NCBI RefSeq assembly: GCF_004758605.1
Contig: NZ_CP038512.1
Span: forward strand, 2,728,501-2,792,500
Reading direction: 5' to 3'
DNA length: 64,000 bases
Source: Deinococcus metallilatus
GTDB taxonomy: Bacteria > Deinococcota > Deinococci > Deinococcales > Deinococcaceae
Shown: one piece after another, positions 1 to 16,991 of the stretch
Position numbering within the stretch: the first letter of the stretch is position 1
How the letters are laid out: each line of letters starts with the position of its first letter
Made by a program: the position numbers and the translations under genes
The notes under the pieces: model-generated
The model's database searches: none
The model's input: only the letters and a program-made list of their open reading frames with translations
What the model was told of the DNA's origin: nothing

Positions 1-188
1 CGGCCGTCCCGCCGTGCGGGCGAGCTGCACCCGGTCCCAGCGGGACAGGTTGGCGCTGCGCTCGGCCCGCAGGCGCTCCACCTCGGCCTTGAGGGGCGTC
101 AGGGCCGCGTCGAGGTTCTGCCCGGTTTCGCGGGCGGTGGCCTCCAGGTCGCGCACCCGCTCTTCGAGCTTGCTCAGCGTGTCGGTGG

Positions 189-192
<4 letters not shown>
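1..192 (-). CDS. accA: Acetyl-CoA carboxylase carboxyltransferase subunit alpha (partial, N-terminus only)
   Basis: Only the first 64 codons are present; the rest lies beyond the left edge. The translation begins [13 protein letters not shown], has a charged helical N-terminus, and reaches [13 protein letters not shown], the conserved AccA segment just before the carboxyltransferase core. AccA pairs with AccD to move the carboxyl group from carboxybiotin to acetyl-CoA, the first committed step of fatty acid synthesis. The GTG start at 192 overlaps the accD stop (GTGA), so the two are translationally coupled, which fits their fixed stoichiometry. Nothing odd is visible in the part shown. Confidence 0.9.
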
Positions 193-1056
<864 letters not shown>

Positions 1057-1169
1057 CCTGCGGGACAGAACGGCTTCCCGGGTCATTCTAGAGGCCGAAG
1101 TCCAGACGAGTACGGCGGCAGGACCTGGACCGGGTGCAAGCAGCGCGGCTGGGGGTCAAAGGAGGAGCC

Positions 1170-1622
<453 letters not shown>

Positions 1623-1628
1623 GACCCG

Positions 1629-1634
1629 AGGGTA
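1629..1634 (-). promoter_or_regulatory. -10 hexamer, leaderless promoter of the LapA-like gene
   Basis: TACCCT lies 6 nt before the ATG at 1622, so transcription should begin at or next to the start codon. No ribosome-binding site lies between them. Confidence 0.6.
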
Positions 1635-1691
1635 ACACCCTGATGCCCTTTATGAGAGACGGTGGGTTACGGGAACATTTACGCAGGCCTC

Positions 1692-2999
<1,308 letters not shown>

Positions 3000-3004
3000 G
3001 CCTC

Positions 3005-3010
3005 AAGGTA
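3005..3010 (-). promoter_or_regulatory. -10 hexamer, leaderless promoter of the nucleoside phosphorylase
   Basis: TACCTT sits 5 nt before the ATG at 2999, with no ribosome site between. Confidence 0.55.
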
Positions 3011-3159
3011 CAGGCTCTGGCCCCGCCCGTTTCACCTGGGCTTGAGGTTCCCGGCGCAGGCTCCAGCGGGCTGACGAAAGACGGCCCACCAGCAGAATTG
3101 GCAACGCCGCTCTTTTCCCGGCCACGTCAGGGCACAGAATCGGGAACAGGAGGTGCCGT

Positions 3160-3549
<390 letters not shown>

Positions 3550-3550
3550 C

Positions 3551-4105
3551 TCACTTCTCCTCCAGCGTCTGCGCCCCGTCCGCCCGCTGGCCCTCGCCGG
3601 GCCGGTCGTCGCCACGCTGGCTGCGGGGCGCCTCTCCCCCGCCCCCCACATCGGCACTGCTCCAGCCGATCTTGGCGTGGGTGCCGTCGCAGAAGGGCTT
3701 GTTGTGGCTCGCCCCGCAGCGGCACAGCGCCGCGCGGACCTCACGCATCTCCCCCCCTGGCGTCTTGATGACGAGGTCGCCGCGAATGTTGAGGGGACCG
3801 TCCGTCACGGGCGTGACGGTGGTGGGCTGGTCGGGCGTCTCGGCGGGGCCGCCCTCCAGCACGTAGTGGAGTGCCCCGGTCGGGCAGGTCCGCACCACCG
3901 CCGCCACCTGCTCGGCGGGCGCGTTCCAGGCCTGCACCCAGGGCCGCTCCCTGGGGCGGAAGACCTGCGGCAGACCCCGCACGCAGTTGGCGACATGGAT
4001 GCAGCGGGCCGCGTCGAAATACACGGTCACGCCTTCGCCCGTGTAGGCCTTGCCGCGGGTGAGGGGGGCCGCCGGGGAATCAGGCTGGGCGTCGGGTCCG
4101 GTCAT
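3551..4105 (-). CDS. Dual iron-sulfur protein: mono-cluster ferredoxin-like domain plus CDGSH domain
   Basis: The N-terminal half (about 25-85) has Cys35, Cys41 and the Cys74-Pro pair of a short divergent ferredoxin domain with a single cluster. The C-terminal half has the CDGSH-type motif with Cys128, Cys130, Cys139 and His143, which binds a labile 2Fe-2S cluster. Known CDGSH proteins act in electron transfer or cluster transfer. A fusion of the two is a recognised family, but its partner is not known. The protein is soluble, with a loose Pro/Ala tail. It has a leaderless-type promoter. Confidence 0.8.
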   Translation of the reverse strand: MTGPDAQPDSPAAPLTRGKAYTGEGVTVYFDAARCIHVANCVRGLPQVFRPRERPWVQAWNAPAEQVAAVVRTCPTGALHYVLEGGPAETPDQPTTVTPVTDGPLNIRGDLVIKTPGGEMREVRAALCRCGASHNKPFCDGTHAKIGWSSADVGGGGEAPRSQRGDDRPGEGQRADGAQTLEEK

Positions 4106-4110
4106 GGTTC

Positions 4111-4116
4111 AGGGTA
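4111..4116 (-). promoter_or_regulatory. -10 hexamer, leaderless promoter of the CDGSH protein
   Basis: TACCCT is 5 nt before the ATG at 4105. Confidence 0.55.
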
Positions 4117-4149
4117 CTGCCGGGCAAAGCGTGCAACACCGCCAGAAAC

Positions 4150-4183
4150 CACAAGAAGACGGGCCTCCCAGCCGGGAGGCCCG
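4150..4183 (-). terminator. Rho-independent terminator after ftsH
   Basis: A perfect 9-bp GC stem (CGGGCCTCC with GGGAGGCCC, 5-nt loop) at 4160-4183 is followed on the minus strand by a T-rich run. Confidence 0.75.
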
Positions 4184-4201
4184 CTTCTGTGAATGAACGC
4201 T

Positions 4202-6089
<1,888 letters not shown>

Positions 6090-6132
6090 TGCTGGTTGGG
6101 GGATCGGTGGAACGGTCCCCGCCCCACCGGAC

Positions 6133-6166
<34 letters not shown>

Positions 6167-6390
6167 TCGGCATCACACAGAAACTTCAGGTTCGGCCAGT
6201 TCGGGTCTGGCCGGGGAGGCGGCGGCGACCTGGCAGCGAGACGGACGCAGGGCAGCCGCAAAGCCGCCGGGTCTGCACAGCCCCGGTTGAACCTCTCTGC
6301 TATGCAGCTCTGCGAGTCCGGCCCTGCGGGCCACCTCCCCTTAAAACGCTTGATGCGCAATAGAAACTTGTTGTCTGGGGTGGGCTTTTA

Positions 6391-6432
6391 CTCCCTCTCC
6401 CCTTGCGGGGGAGGGCTGGGGAGGGGGGTGGC
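6391..6432. repeat. GC-rich REP-like hairpin repeat
   Basis: CTCCCTCTCCCCTTGCGGGG continues with GAGGGCTGGGGAGGGG. This C-rich then G-rich palindrome recurs between genes in many unrelated bacterial genomes. It can fold into a long stem. It is flanked by TTGTCTGGGGTGGGC on the left and GGCAAGCAACACTTGCC, itself a small inverted repeat, on the right. Confidence 0.5.
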
Positions 6433-6559
6433 AAGCAACACTTGCCCTCGTGCCAGACGAGAAAAACGGTTTTGCGCGCCCTGCCCGCCCGGCCTGTAAT
6501 GCACATCGAGCGTTCAAAGGGAGGCAACAGATTGAGCTTCCTGGAGGGCAAACGGCGTC

Positions 6560-6604
6560 CCTGGCTCCCCCCCTGGGGAGCTGTCAGCAACGCTGACTGA
6601 GGGG
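6560..6604. repeat. Second REP-like repeat with two stems
   Basis: GCTCCCC pairs with GGGGAGC, and TCAGC pairs with GCTGA across AAC. The same two-stem module in almost the same wording occurs in the intergenic DNA of several distant phyla. Confidence 0.45.
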
Positions 6605-6693
6605 TTGAACCGGGCAGGGCTTCCAAAAACCCGACTTTGCGGTAGCCCGGCGAGACTGACGCCGAAAGCAGGATGCCCCCGTGCCCCCCGCGC

Positions 6694-6699
6694 TATTCT
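6694..6699 (+). promoter_or_regulatory. -10 hexamer, leaderless promoter of the TPR protein
   Basis: TATTCT precedes GTG (6705) by 5 nt and ATG (6708) by 8 nt; the 5-nt distance slightly favours the GTG. Confidence 0.55.
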
Positions 6700-6704
6700 G
6701 AGGG

Positions 6705-8108
<1,404 letters not shown>

Positions 8109-8184
8109 CCGCGAGGGCTGGCACTCAGCGGCGCGGCTTCGTGACGGGTGTGGCTGAACCGTTCCGGATATTTTCGTCAGATGG

Positions 8185-8190
8185 TACGGT
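8185..8190 (+). promoter_or_regulatory. -10 hexamer, leaderless promoter of the pcm homologue
   Basis: TACGGT lies 6 nt before the ATG at 8197. Confidence 0.55.
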
Positions 8191-8196
8191 CTGACT

Positions 8197-9039
8197 ATGC
8201 CCTCCCAGGACCAGGCGGCCGCCCTGCGTAAAGCTCTCGTCGCTGGCCTGGTGGAGCGCGGTGTCGTCCACTCAGCCAACGTGGAAGCCGCCTTGCGGGC
8301 AGTCCCACGCCACCTGTTCACCCCCTGGCTTTCGCCGGAGGAGGCGTACGCCGACCAGGCCTGGCTCCTCCCGGAAACGACGCCGGACGCGCCCGCCACC
8401 ATTTCGCAACCGACCGTGGTCGGGCTGATGCTCGAAGCCTGCCGCCTGGCCCCGGGACAGCGGGTGCTGGAAATCGGCGCTGGCAGTGGCTATAACGCGG
8501 CCCTGATGGCCCATCTGGTCGGTGAACACGGACAGGTGGTGACCGTGGACATCGAAGCGCCTCTGGTGGAAGCGGCGCGGGGACGGCTGGCGGAATACAG
8601 GAACGTCCAGGTGGTTCACGGTGACGGCGGACACGGCTTCCCAGCAGGTGCCCCGTACGACCGGATCGTGGCGACCGTCGGGGCCTGGGACCTTCCTCCC
8701 GCATGGAGGGAGCAACTGGCCCCCGATGGACAGTTGATTCTTCCCCTGCACCTCGGTGGGGAACCGCAGGACCACGAATTGATCGCGTTCCGCCGGGAAG
8801 GACACCTGCTGGTCGGGCACGGCATCTGCTCGGTGCAAATGGTGCTGATGCGCGGGGACTACGCCGGGCATGGCCGACCCGTTCCCATTCAGAAGGGTCA
8901 GGACTGGCAGGGGACGACGGCGGACAACCTCCTGGTCAAGGTCTACCCACACGGCGCGAACCATCAGCCGCAGCCGCATGAGGTGATCATCGACAAGCCG
9001 TCCGCCCGGCTTGTCCTGGCCCACCGTCAGGCGGGATGA
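8197..9039 (+). CDS. Protein-L-isoaspartate O-methyltransferase family protein
   Basis: The 280-residue SAM-dependent methyltransferase has motif I LEIGAGSGYNAAL (about 91-103) and the PCMT segment PRHLFTPW with PATISQPTVV before it, the substrate-binding part of isoaspartyl methyltransferases. These enzymes methylate isoaspartyl residues to start repair of aged proteins. The C-terminal extension of about 80 residues, beyond the usual ~210-residue enzyme, resembles PCMT-like proteins of actinobacteria, some of which modify other substrates. Repair of damaged protein is plausible but not proven. Confidence 0.82.
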   Translation: MPSQDQAAALRKALVAGLVERGVVHSANVEAALRAVPRHLFTPWLSPEEAYADQAWLLPETTPDAPATISQPTVVGLMLEACRLAPGQRVLEIGAGSGYNAALMAHLVGEHGQVVTVDIEAPLVEAARGRLAEYRNVQVVHGDGGHGFPAGAPYDRIVATVGAWDLPPAWREQLAPDGQLILPLHLGGEPQDHELIAFRREGHLLVGHGICSVQMVLMRGDYAGHGRPVPIQKGQDWQGTTADNLLVKVYPHGANHQPQPHEVIIDKPSARLVLAHRQAG

Positions 9040-9054
9040 GCGTTCCAGCCCGCT

Positions 9055-11505
<2,451 letters not shown>

Positions 11506-11512
11506 AGGGCTC

Positions 11513-11518
11513 AGGATA
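11513..11518 (-). promoter_or_regulatory. -10 hexamer, leaderless promoter of glnS
   Basis: TATCCT is 7 nt before the ATG at 11505. Confidence 0.55.
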
Positions 11519-11564
11519 CCGCCCCCTTCCCGCCGCCCTCACGGTTGGCCCGCCGAACGGGCGC

Positions 11565-11570
11565 TACGGT
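11565..11570 (+). promoter_or_regulatory. -10 hexamer, leaderless promoter of the GNAT gene
   Basis: TACGGT is 6 nt before the ATG at 11577. It lies divergent to and close beside the glnS promoter. Confidence 0.55.
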
Positions 11571-11576
11571 GGCCCC

Positions 11577-12308
11577 ATGACCGTGACCGTTCGCCGCGTC
11601 ACCAACCCCCATGATCCGGCCCTGGCCGCCTTCGGGCAGATTCAGGAAGAAAGCTATTACGCTCCCGACATGCTGATTCCCCCATCCGTCTTCCCGCATC
11701 TCGTGGCGGGCGGAAGCCGGGGACCGCGCGAGGACCGCCTCCTGGTCGCGGAAGACGGGGCGGGCCGGGTGCTGGGCGGCACGGTCTTTCACCTGCTGCC
11801 CCAGGCGGCCTTCAGTTCCTTTCTGGCCGTCGCCCCTGAAGCGCGGGGCCGGGGGATCGGGCACGCCCTGCACGCGGCGCGGCTGGAGGAGGTGCGCGCC
11901 CGGGGCCTGGCGGGCCTCTTCGCGGACAGCGTCTTCGCGGGCAGACAGGACGCCGCCGACCGTGAGGCGGAGGCCCGCACGGGGACGGACCCACTCGCGC
12001 GCCGCCGGGCGCTGCACGGCCTGGGCTACCGCACGGTGGACGTGCCCTACTGGCAGCCCGTAGGCGGCCCGAACGGGGGTCCGCTCACCGACCTCGACCT
12101 GCTGTATCACCCGCTGAACGGGGCTGACAGCGTCCCCACCCCCCTCGTGACGGACACCCTGCGTGCCTACTGGACCGCCTGGCTGGGCCAGGACCGCGCC
12201 AGACGGGAAGCGGAGGCGCTGGCCGAACGCGCAGGACGGGACAGACTGCCCCTCCTGCCCGCCACGGAAACGCCCACGTACTGGCGCCAGTCGGGGCCGG
12301 AGACTTGA
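11577..12308 (+). CDS. GNAT family N-acetyltransferase
   Basis: The 243-residue protein has the GNAT acetyl-CoA loop [17 protein letters not shown] (about 82-98), preceded by the usual beta-strand with [13 protein letters not shown] enzymes move an acetyl group from acetyl-CoA to an amine. The C-terminal 90 residues (from about 155) are specific to this subfamily and probably shape the substrate pocket. The substrate cannot be told. Divergent from glnS. Confidence 0.8.
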   Translation: MTVTVRRVTNPHDPALAAFGQIQEESYYAPDMLIPPSVFPHLVAGGSRGPREDRLLVAEDGAGRVLGGTVFHLLPQAAFSSFLAVAPEARGRGIGHALHAARLEEVRARGLAGLFADSVFAGRQDAADREAEARTGTDPLARRRALHGLGYRTVDVPYWQPVGGPNGGPLTDLDLLYHPLNGADSVPTPLVTDTLRAYWTAWLGQDRARREAEALAERAGRDRLPLLPATETPTYWRQSGPET

Positions 12309-12375
12309 GAGCGGAAGGGGGGGAAGCGAGCCTCGCCCCGCAGGCCCGGCGCCGGACACGTCACCGCCCCACCCC

Positions 12376-12410
12376 AAAAAACATCACGCCCCCCACCGGG
12401 AAGCGTGATG
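12376..12410 (-). terminator. Rho-independent terminator of the unknown gene at 12426
   Basis: The perfect 8-bp stem CATCACGC / GCGTGATG is followed on the minus strand by six T residues. Confidence 0.85.
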
Positions 12411-12425
12411 CAAAAGTGCGAAGCT

Positions 12426-12908
12426 TTACGCGGCAGGCTGCTCGCTCGCCCCTTCGCCTTCGGGCGCACGGCGGTTGCGTGCCGGACGTTCGGCCACCGC
12501 CTCAACGGGCGCGGTGCTGCCCGTGACCGGGACACCGATGCGGGCCAGCGTCTCCCCAAAGGCCCGCATCGCGTCACTGGCTTCCAGTTCCGCGACGGCG
12601 CGGGCGTTCAGCGCCTTGAGTTCCTCGCGGGTGACGGCGTATTCGGGGGCATCGTGGCCCTTGAGGGTCCGCAGGACGCTGTAGGCGTTGCCCGCCTCGA
12701 CCGCCGCGCCCTTGCTGGTGGTCACGCGGGCCTCGCTGGTCATCTCCGCGCCGACCAGGGTGATCATCTCGGGCGAGATCAGCGTCACCCGGTCGCCCCG
12801 TTCTTCCATGTGGGCGGCGAGTTGCAGCAGGCCGCGCAGATGCAGCATGTGGGTGAACAGGTCGAGGTGGCCGAGCATCGCGCCCGCTTTTTTCAGCAGC
12901 GTGTCCAT
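12426..12908 (-). CDS. Uncharacterised 160-residue protein
   Basis: I do not recognise the family. The protein starts MDTLLKKAGAMLGHLDLF and is mostly helical for the first 40 residues. A beta-rich middle (about 45-85) contains VTLISPEMITLVGAEMTSEARV, then helices, then a Pro/Ala/Glu-rich disordered tail from about 130. There is no signal peptide or membrane helix. It is a single-gene unit with a good promoter, a palindrome inside that promoter and a strong terminator, so it is probably a real, regulated, well-expressed gene. Confidence 0.75.
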   Translation of the reverse strand: MDTLLKKAGAMLGHLDLFTHMLHLRGLLQLAAHMEERGDRVTLISPEMITLVGAEMTSEARVTTSKGAAVEAGNAYSVLRTLKGHDAPEYAVTREELKALNARAVAELEASDAMRAFGETLARIGVPVTGSTAPVEAVAERPARNRRAPEGEGASEQPAA

Positions 12909-12915
12909 GTCTCGT

Positions 12916-12943
12916 ATTGTTCTGTTTTTAGCAGAATTGTCAA
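12916..12943 (-). promoter_or_regulatory. Promoter with internal palindrome for the gene at 12426
   Basis: The -35 TTGACA (12938-12943) is consensus; 16 nt on lies AACAAT (12916-12921), and the ATG follows after 7 nt. The inverted repeat TTCTG-N7-CAGAA (12920-12936) lies squarely between the two hexamers, where a bound repressor would block polymerase. Confidence 0.6.
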
Positions 12944-13006
12944 GTCCTCTTAGGCTTAATCCTTTGGAATTATTCGTTGTGAGACAGAATCAGGGGAGGC
13001 CGGACC

Positions 13007-14149
13007 TCAGTTGCGAATCTGGGTGTGGGGCGCGAGGGTCAGTTTGATCTCCAGCGGCTTGCCGCTCCGCAGGACACTGAGGGTGATGGTCTGACCGGGC
13101 TGATAGCGGCGCACCGCGTACTGGAAGTCGGAGAAGTTGAAGATGCGCTGGCCGTTGACGGCGGTGACGATGTCGCCAGCGGTCCGTTTGCCGTCGGCGC
13201 TGTAGTCGAGGGGTTGCAGGCCTGCCCGGGCGGCGGGGCTGCCGGGCGAGACGCTCGTGAAGAAAGCCCCCGGCGTAGTCCCCAGGTCGAGGGCCTTGCT
13301 GAGTTCGGGGAACGCCTCGGCCGGGAGCGCGAAGGCGAAGTCCAGGCGACCGTCGAAGCCGATCCCGATAACTGGCGCGTCCCGCTTGACCCCTTTGCGC
13401 AGATCGGCGAGTTTCACGTCCGTCTGGTTGACCGGCACCGCGTAGGCGGTGATGCGGCTGGCGAGCGCGGGCGCCATCGCCACGCTGATATAACTCACCA
13501 CCCCGACGACCTCGCCCCGCGCGTTGATGATCGGGCCGCCGCTGTCCCCGGGCACGAGTTGGGCGTTCAGTTCCAGGGTGCCGGGGGGGAAGTCCGCCCG
13601 GCCCGCGTCGGAGTTGAGGCCGGTGAGGCGGCCCGTCTTGAGCGTCAGGAAATTGCCGTCGCCATTGCCGATGGCGAGCACGGAGTCACCCACGGCAGGC
13701 CGCGCGGCGGCGAGCGGCATGGAGGGCGTCCCGGCGGGGACATTCACCCGCAGCAGGGCCAGGTCCGCCTGCTCGTCGTAGCCCACCACGTTCACGTTGT
13801 ACCGCTTCTTGTCGAGCGTCACCGCGCTGAGGTTCTTGGCTTCGAAGACCACGTGGTAGGCGGTCAGCGCGTAGCCGTCACCGATCAGGAAGGCCGTGCC
13901 GACGCCGTCCGGTTCGCTGCAATCGTTCGGCGGGCAGTCCTCGATCCGCAGGGTGGCGGGACGAAGTTTCTGGTACAGGGCGCGCAGGGCCGCCGTCTCG
14001 GCCGTGCTCAGGGGCTTAGGTGCCGCCGCCTGCTGCTGCGCGGGCGCGGGGGTCGGAGTCGCCGTCTGGGCGACTGCCGCCCCGGGGCCGAGCAGCAGCG
14101 CGAGAGTGAGGGACAGGCCGCGCAGCGCCGTCAACCGAATGGCGTTCAT
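13007..14149 (-). CDS. Secreted HtrA-like trypsin-fold serine protease with PDZ domain
   Basis: The 380-residue protein has a signal peptide (about 1-28), a Pro/Gln/Ala linker, a trypsin-fold domain with catalytic His99 (TAYHV), Asp129 (QADLALL) and Ser203 (GDSGGP), and a C-terminal PDZ domain (about 285-375). Cys72 and Cys77 could form a disulfide. HtrA-type proteases degrade or process misfolded envelope proteins. Its start overlaps the stop of the holin-like gene (ATGA), so the two are coupled under one promoter facing away from a cleavable repressor, an unusual setting for an HtrA relative. Confidence 0.88.
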   Translation of the reverse strand: MNAIRLTALRGLSLTLALLLGPGAAVAQTATPTPAPAQQQAAAPKPLSTAETAALRALYQKLRPATLRIEDCPPNDCSEPDGVGTAFLIGDGYALTAYHVVFEAKNLSAVTLDKKRYNVNVVGYDEQADLALLRVNVPAGTPSMPLAAARPAVGDSVLAIGNGDGNFLTLKTGRLTGLNSDAGRADFPPGTLELNAQLVPGDSGGPIINARGEVVGVVSYISVAMAPALASRITAYAVPVNQTDVKLADLRKGVKRDAPVIGIGFDGRLDFAFALPAEAFPELSKALDLGTTPGAFFTSVSPGSPAARAGLQPLDYSADGKRTAGDIVTAVNGQRIFNFSDFQYAVRRYQPGQTITLSVLRSGKPLEIKLTLAPHTQIRN

Positions 14150-14529
14150 GCTTCAGTCTGCCCGTCCGCGCGGCCCGGGTCTGTGCGGCGCGTTTCGTTC
14201 CTGGGCCACTCGCGCGTGAGGTCGCCGGGCAGGCCGAGTTTGCGTTCCAGCAGCGTCCCGAGCCGCGTCAGGATCCCGGGGCCGCTCCAGCCGGTGACGC
14301 AGGCGGCGGCCAGCAGCAGCGCGGGGGCCGGGGCGGGCCGCATGAACACGGTCAGCAGCGCCGTCACCGTCAGCGCCGCGATCCCCGCCGCGGTGGCCAG
14401 CGCGATTACCACCCGGACCCGCGGCGGTGTGGACCGCGCGAGCTGCCGCGCGAGTTGCGTCACGGCCCCCGAGCCAAAGGCGCTGGCGAGCAGGGGGAGC
14501 AGGCCGGGAAGGGTGGCGGGATCGGACAT
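14146..14529 (-). CDS. Small holin-like membrane protein
   Basis: This 127-residue protein has two clear membrane helices (about 40-62 and 67-88), perhaps a third weak one at 8-25, then a charged Arg/Asp-rich C-terminal tail. The size, helix pattern and the segment [21 protein letters not shown] recall the LydA-type phage holin family, but this is a resemblance, not a firm match. ATG at 14529 has AGGAGG 5 nt upstream; the longer in-frame ORF to 14658 crosses the promoter. Its stop overlaps the protease start. Confidence 0.6.
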   Translation of the reverse strand: MSDPATLPGLLPLLASAFGSGAVTQLARQLARSTPPRVRVVIALATAAGIAALTVTALLTVFMRPAPAPALLLAAACVTGWSGPGILTRLGTLLERKLGLPGDLTREWPRNETRRTDPGRADGQTEA

Positions 14530-14636
14530 GGAGGCCTCCTCTCGGAAAAGGTCAGCGGGGGATGGAGCAAAGGGCGGACAGCCCCCTCGGCACGGGCGGC
14601 GGCATGGATGAAGGAAAGCCGGGCGAATATGTTTAC

Positions 14637-14666
14637 AGCATAACATGACTGTAGTCATACCGTCAA
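14637..14666 (-). promoter_or_regulatory. Promoter with palindromic operator for the holin-like/protease operon
   Basis: The minus strand shows -35 TTGACG (14661-14666), an 18-nt spacer and -10 TATGCT (14637-14642). A perfect inverted repeat, ATGACT-GT-AGTCAT (14645-14658), fills the spacer. It lies beside the divergent repressor gene, so it is the natural operator candidate. Confidence 0.7.
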
Positions 14667-14701
14667 GCCTTTCGATTCCAGTCTGGGCTGGAGCCGCCCT
14701 T

Positions 14702-14707
14702 TACACT
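14702..14707 (+). promoter_or_regulatory. -10 hexamer, leaderless promoter of the S24 repressor
   Basis: TACACT is 6 nt before the ATG at 14714. Confidence 0.55.
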
Positions 14708-14713
14708 CCTGTC

Positions 14714-15418
14714 ATGACGCCTGACCCGCCCGCACTCCCCGAACTGGCCCTCTGGCTGCGCGCGCGGCGCGTGGCGCTCGGGCTGCGGCAGGACGAGGTC
14801 GCCCGCCGCACCGCCGCGCAGGGGGGCGAGGCGGGCAGCGTGACGCAGCCGTATCTCAGCCGACTGGAACGCGGCACCCGGCCCCTCTCGGCCCTGACCC
14901 CTGCCCGCCAGGACGCCCTGCGCCGCGCGCTGGAGATCAGTGCGAGCGAGTGGGCCGCGCGGACGGGCCTGCCCCTTTTCTCCCCGGCGGGCGGCGAGGG
15001 GGACGCGCTGGCCTCCCTCGAACTGGTGCGCGTGCCGGTACGGGCGCTGGCGACGGCGGGCCTGCCCCTCTCCGAGGACCCCGGCAGCGTGATCGACATT
15101 GAACTGGTGCCCGCCCGCGAACACCGGCCCGGCATGCTGGTGCTGGAGGTGCAGGGGCAGTCCATGACCGAGCCGGGCGGCGGCGGCATCCGGCCCGGTG
15201 ACCGCATCTACGTGGACCCCGGCGACCTCGACCTGCGCGAGGGCCGGGTCTACGTGCTGCACGTGCCGGGCCTGGGCCTGACCGTCAAGCGGCTGCGGCA
15301 CTACGGCGAACACGTCTGGCTCACCAGCGACAACCCCGACCATCCCCCGGTCCGGCCCGAGGAGGCGACCATCGTGGGGCGCGTGTACTACCACCAGCCC
15401 CGGGGGACGCGCCTCTGA
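14714..15418 (+). CDS. LexA/CI-type transcriptional repressor (XRE helix-turn-helix plus S24 peptidase)
   Basis: The 234-residue protein has an XRE-type helix-turn-helix (about 10-75, with the recognition part TQPYLSRLERG) and a LexA/CI-like S24 domain (about 103-230). The self-cleavage parts are intact: Ala115-Gly116 as the cleavage bond, Ser150 in QGQSM and Lys192 in TVKRL. Such proteins repress until RecA filaments formed after DNA damage stimulate self-cleavage. It is divergent from the holin-like/protease operon, whose promoter holds a palindrome. ATG at 14714 is preferred to 14645, which lies in the operator. No phage genes are nearby. Confidence 0.9.
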   Translation: MTPDPPALPELALWLRARRVALGLRQDEVARRTAAQGGEAGSVTQPYLSRLERGTRPLSALTPARQDALRRALEISASEWAARTGLPLFSPAGGEGDALASLELVRVPVRALATAGLPLSEDPGSVIDIELVPAREHRPGMLVLEVQGQSMTEPGGGGIRPGDRIYVDPGDLDLREGRVYVLHVPGLGLTVKRLRHYGEHVWLTSDNPDHPPVRPEEATIVGRVYYHQPRGTRL

Positions 15419-15427
15419 TCCGGGCGG

Positions 15428-15433
15428 TAGCCT
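15428..15433 (+). promoter_or_regulatory. -10 hexamer, leaderless promoter of the GGCT-like gene
   Basis: TAGCCT is 6 nt before the ATG at 15440. Confidence 0.5.
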
Positions 15434-15439
15434 GAGCTT

Positions 15440-15892
15440 ATGAGCGACTTCCCGCTGACCCGCGTGTTCGTGTACAGCACGCTGATGCCCGGCGAACGGA
15501 ACGCGGACGTGGCCGCGCAGGGCGGAACCTTCCAGGCCGCCCCCGCCCGTCTCGCGGGCTTCCGGCTGCTGCACCTCCTTCCGGAAGGGTATCCTGGGGT
15601 TCTGCCCGGCGAACCGGACGACTCGGTCCAGGGGTACGTCCTGACCTACGCCGAGGGGGACTGGGACCGCGCCCTCCCCTTCCTCGACGCGCTGGAGGGC
15701 GTCCATGAGACACCGCCGCTGTACACCCGCCAGCGCGTGACGGTGACGCTGGAAGGCGGCGAGTCTCTGCCCACCTGGGTGTACGTGTATGCCAGGAGCG
15801 CGCGCCTGCCCCGCCCCGGGGTCATTCCGGTACCGGGGGGTGACTGGCGGAGCGTGCCCGACCGCCAGCGCCCCCGAACCGGCGACCGTTAG
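15440..15892 (+). CDS. Gamma-glutamylcyclotransferase-like (GGCT/AIG2 family) protein
   Basis: The 150-residue protein starts with [13 protein letters not shown], the variant of the Y-G-S/T-L loop that binds the gamma-glutamyl moiety in this fold, and has the family's acidic residue in the DALEG region (about 85). Family members cleave gamma-glutamyl amines to 5-oxoproline, but many bacterial ones are uncharacterised. It follows the repressor by 21 nt and could be read through from it, though it has its own -10. It converges on rpsO. Confidence 0.72.
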   Translation: MSDFPLTRVFVYSTLMPGERNADVAAQGGTFQAAPARLAGFRLLHLLPEGYPGVLPGEPDDSVQGYVLTYAEGDWDRALPFLDALEGVHETPPLYTRQRVTVTLEGGESLPTWVYVYARSARLPRPGVIPVPGGDWRSVPDRQRPRTGDR

Positions 15893-15927
15893 GAACAACA
15901 AAACCGCCCCGGCAGGGCCAGGGCGGC
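15893..15927 (-). terminator. Rho-independent terminator of rpsO
   Basis: CCGCCC pairs with GGGCGG across about 11 nt, followed on the minus strand by TTTTGTTGTT. Confidence 0.8.
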
Positions 15928-15944
15928 GTGAAGAAGAGCGGGGC

Positions 15945-16220
<276 letters not shown>

Positions 16221-16456
16221 GTGGTCCCTCTCTTGTTATGGAGTCCCGCACGGAGCAGCCAGGGTTGACCCCCACCCCTCACGGCGGCAAACGCCAATCT
16301 AGCACGCGGGAGGCTGGTGGAGGCCAGGACAACCGCCAGCGCCAGACACGCCGCCCCAAAACCCCTGGCCTGCTCGGGTTTGACAAGAGCTGACCCATCG
16401 TCTACCCTTGTGCGTGCAGTATTTTCACCCCAACGGGGGCTGCCGCATCCGGACCT

Positions 16457-16535
<79 letters not shown>

Positions 16536-16543
16536 CCAAAATG

Positions 16544-16571
16544 CCCGCTCCTAGAGCGGGTTTTTCTTTTT
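16544..16571 (+). terminator. Rho-independent terminator of tRNA-Thr
   Basis: The stem CCCGCTC/GAGCGGG with loop CTA is followed by TTTTTCTTTTT. Confidence 0.92.
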
Positions 16572-16991
16572 GCCGCTGCGCCTCAAGGGTGGAAAATGTG
16601 CCTCAGTGTCCTACTGACTTCCTGGTGATGGCCGTGATCTTCGTGACAGCGGGCAGTGCCACGTTAATCGCGGGCGGGGTATGGGCGCTGGGTACGCGGG
16701 GACAGCCGCTCTCTGTACCGGTTTCGCAGCAGTACTGGAGCGCCAAACCGACATATCCCCCTTTTTATCCGTTCAGCACGTCCTCCGGATCATCAAAGTG
16801 GGCGACCGCCCCGGCCATCTGAATTTGTGTCGCCCTGGCTTCCATAGGATGCTTGCTCCAAGCGCCAGCTCTGAATTTTGACCGTGCTGTCTACCGTGAG
16901 CGGAACCGGGCAGGGCGCACCATCATCGGCGGGTTGCCAGCCATGTGACGGAGCCCAGCCAGCAGCTACCTCGCTTTTTATGCTGTCGAGG
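16572..16991. other. Intergenic region, no supported gene
   Basis: I see no gene of normal length. A 26-codon minus-strand ORF (16765-16845, ending HFDDPEDVLNG) has protein-like composition but no promoter or ribosome site; it may be chance or a remnant. Confidence 0.5.

Noticed and set aside
14146..15418. Prophage
   Set aside because: A repressor and a holin-like protein are present, but there are no structural, packaging or integrase genes within reach; flanks are ordinary.
16541..16822. 93-residue plus-strand ORF after tRNA-Thr
   Set aside because: It begins inside the tRNA terminator and has no ribosome site.
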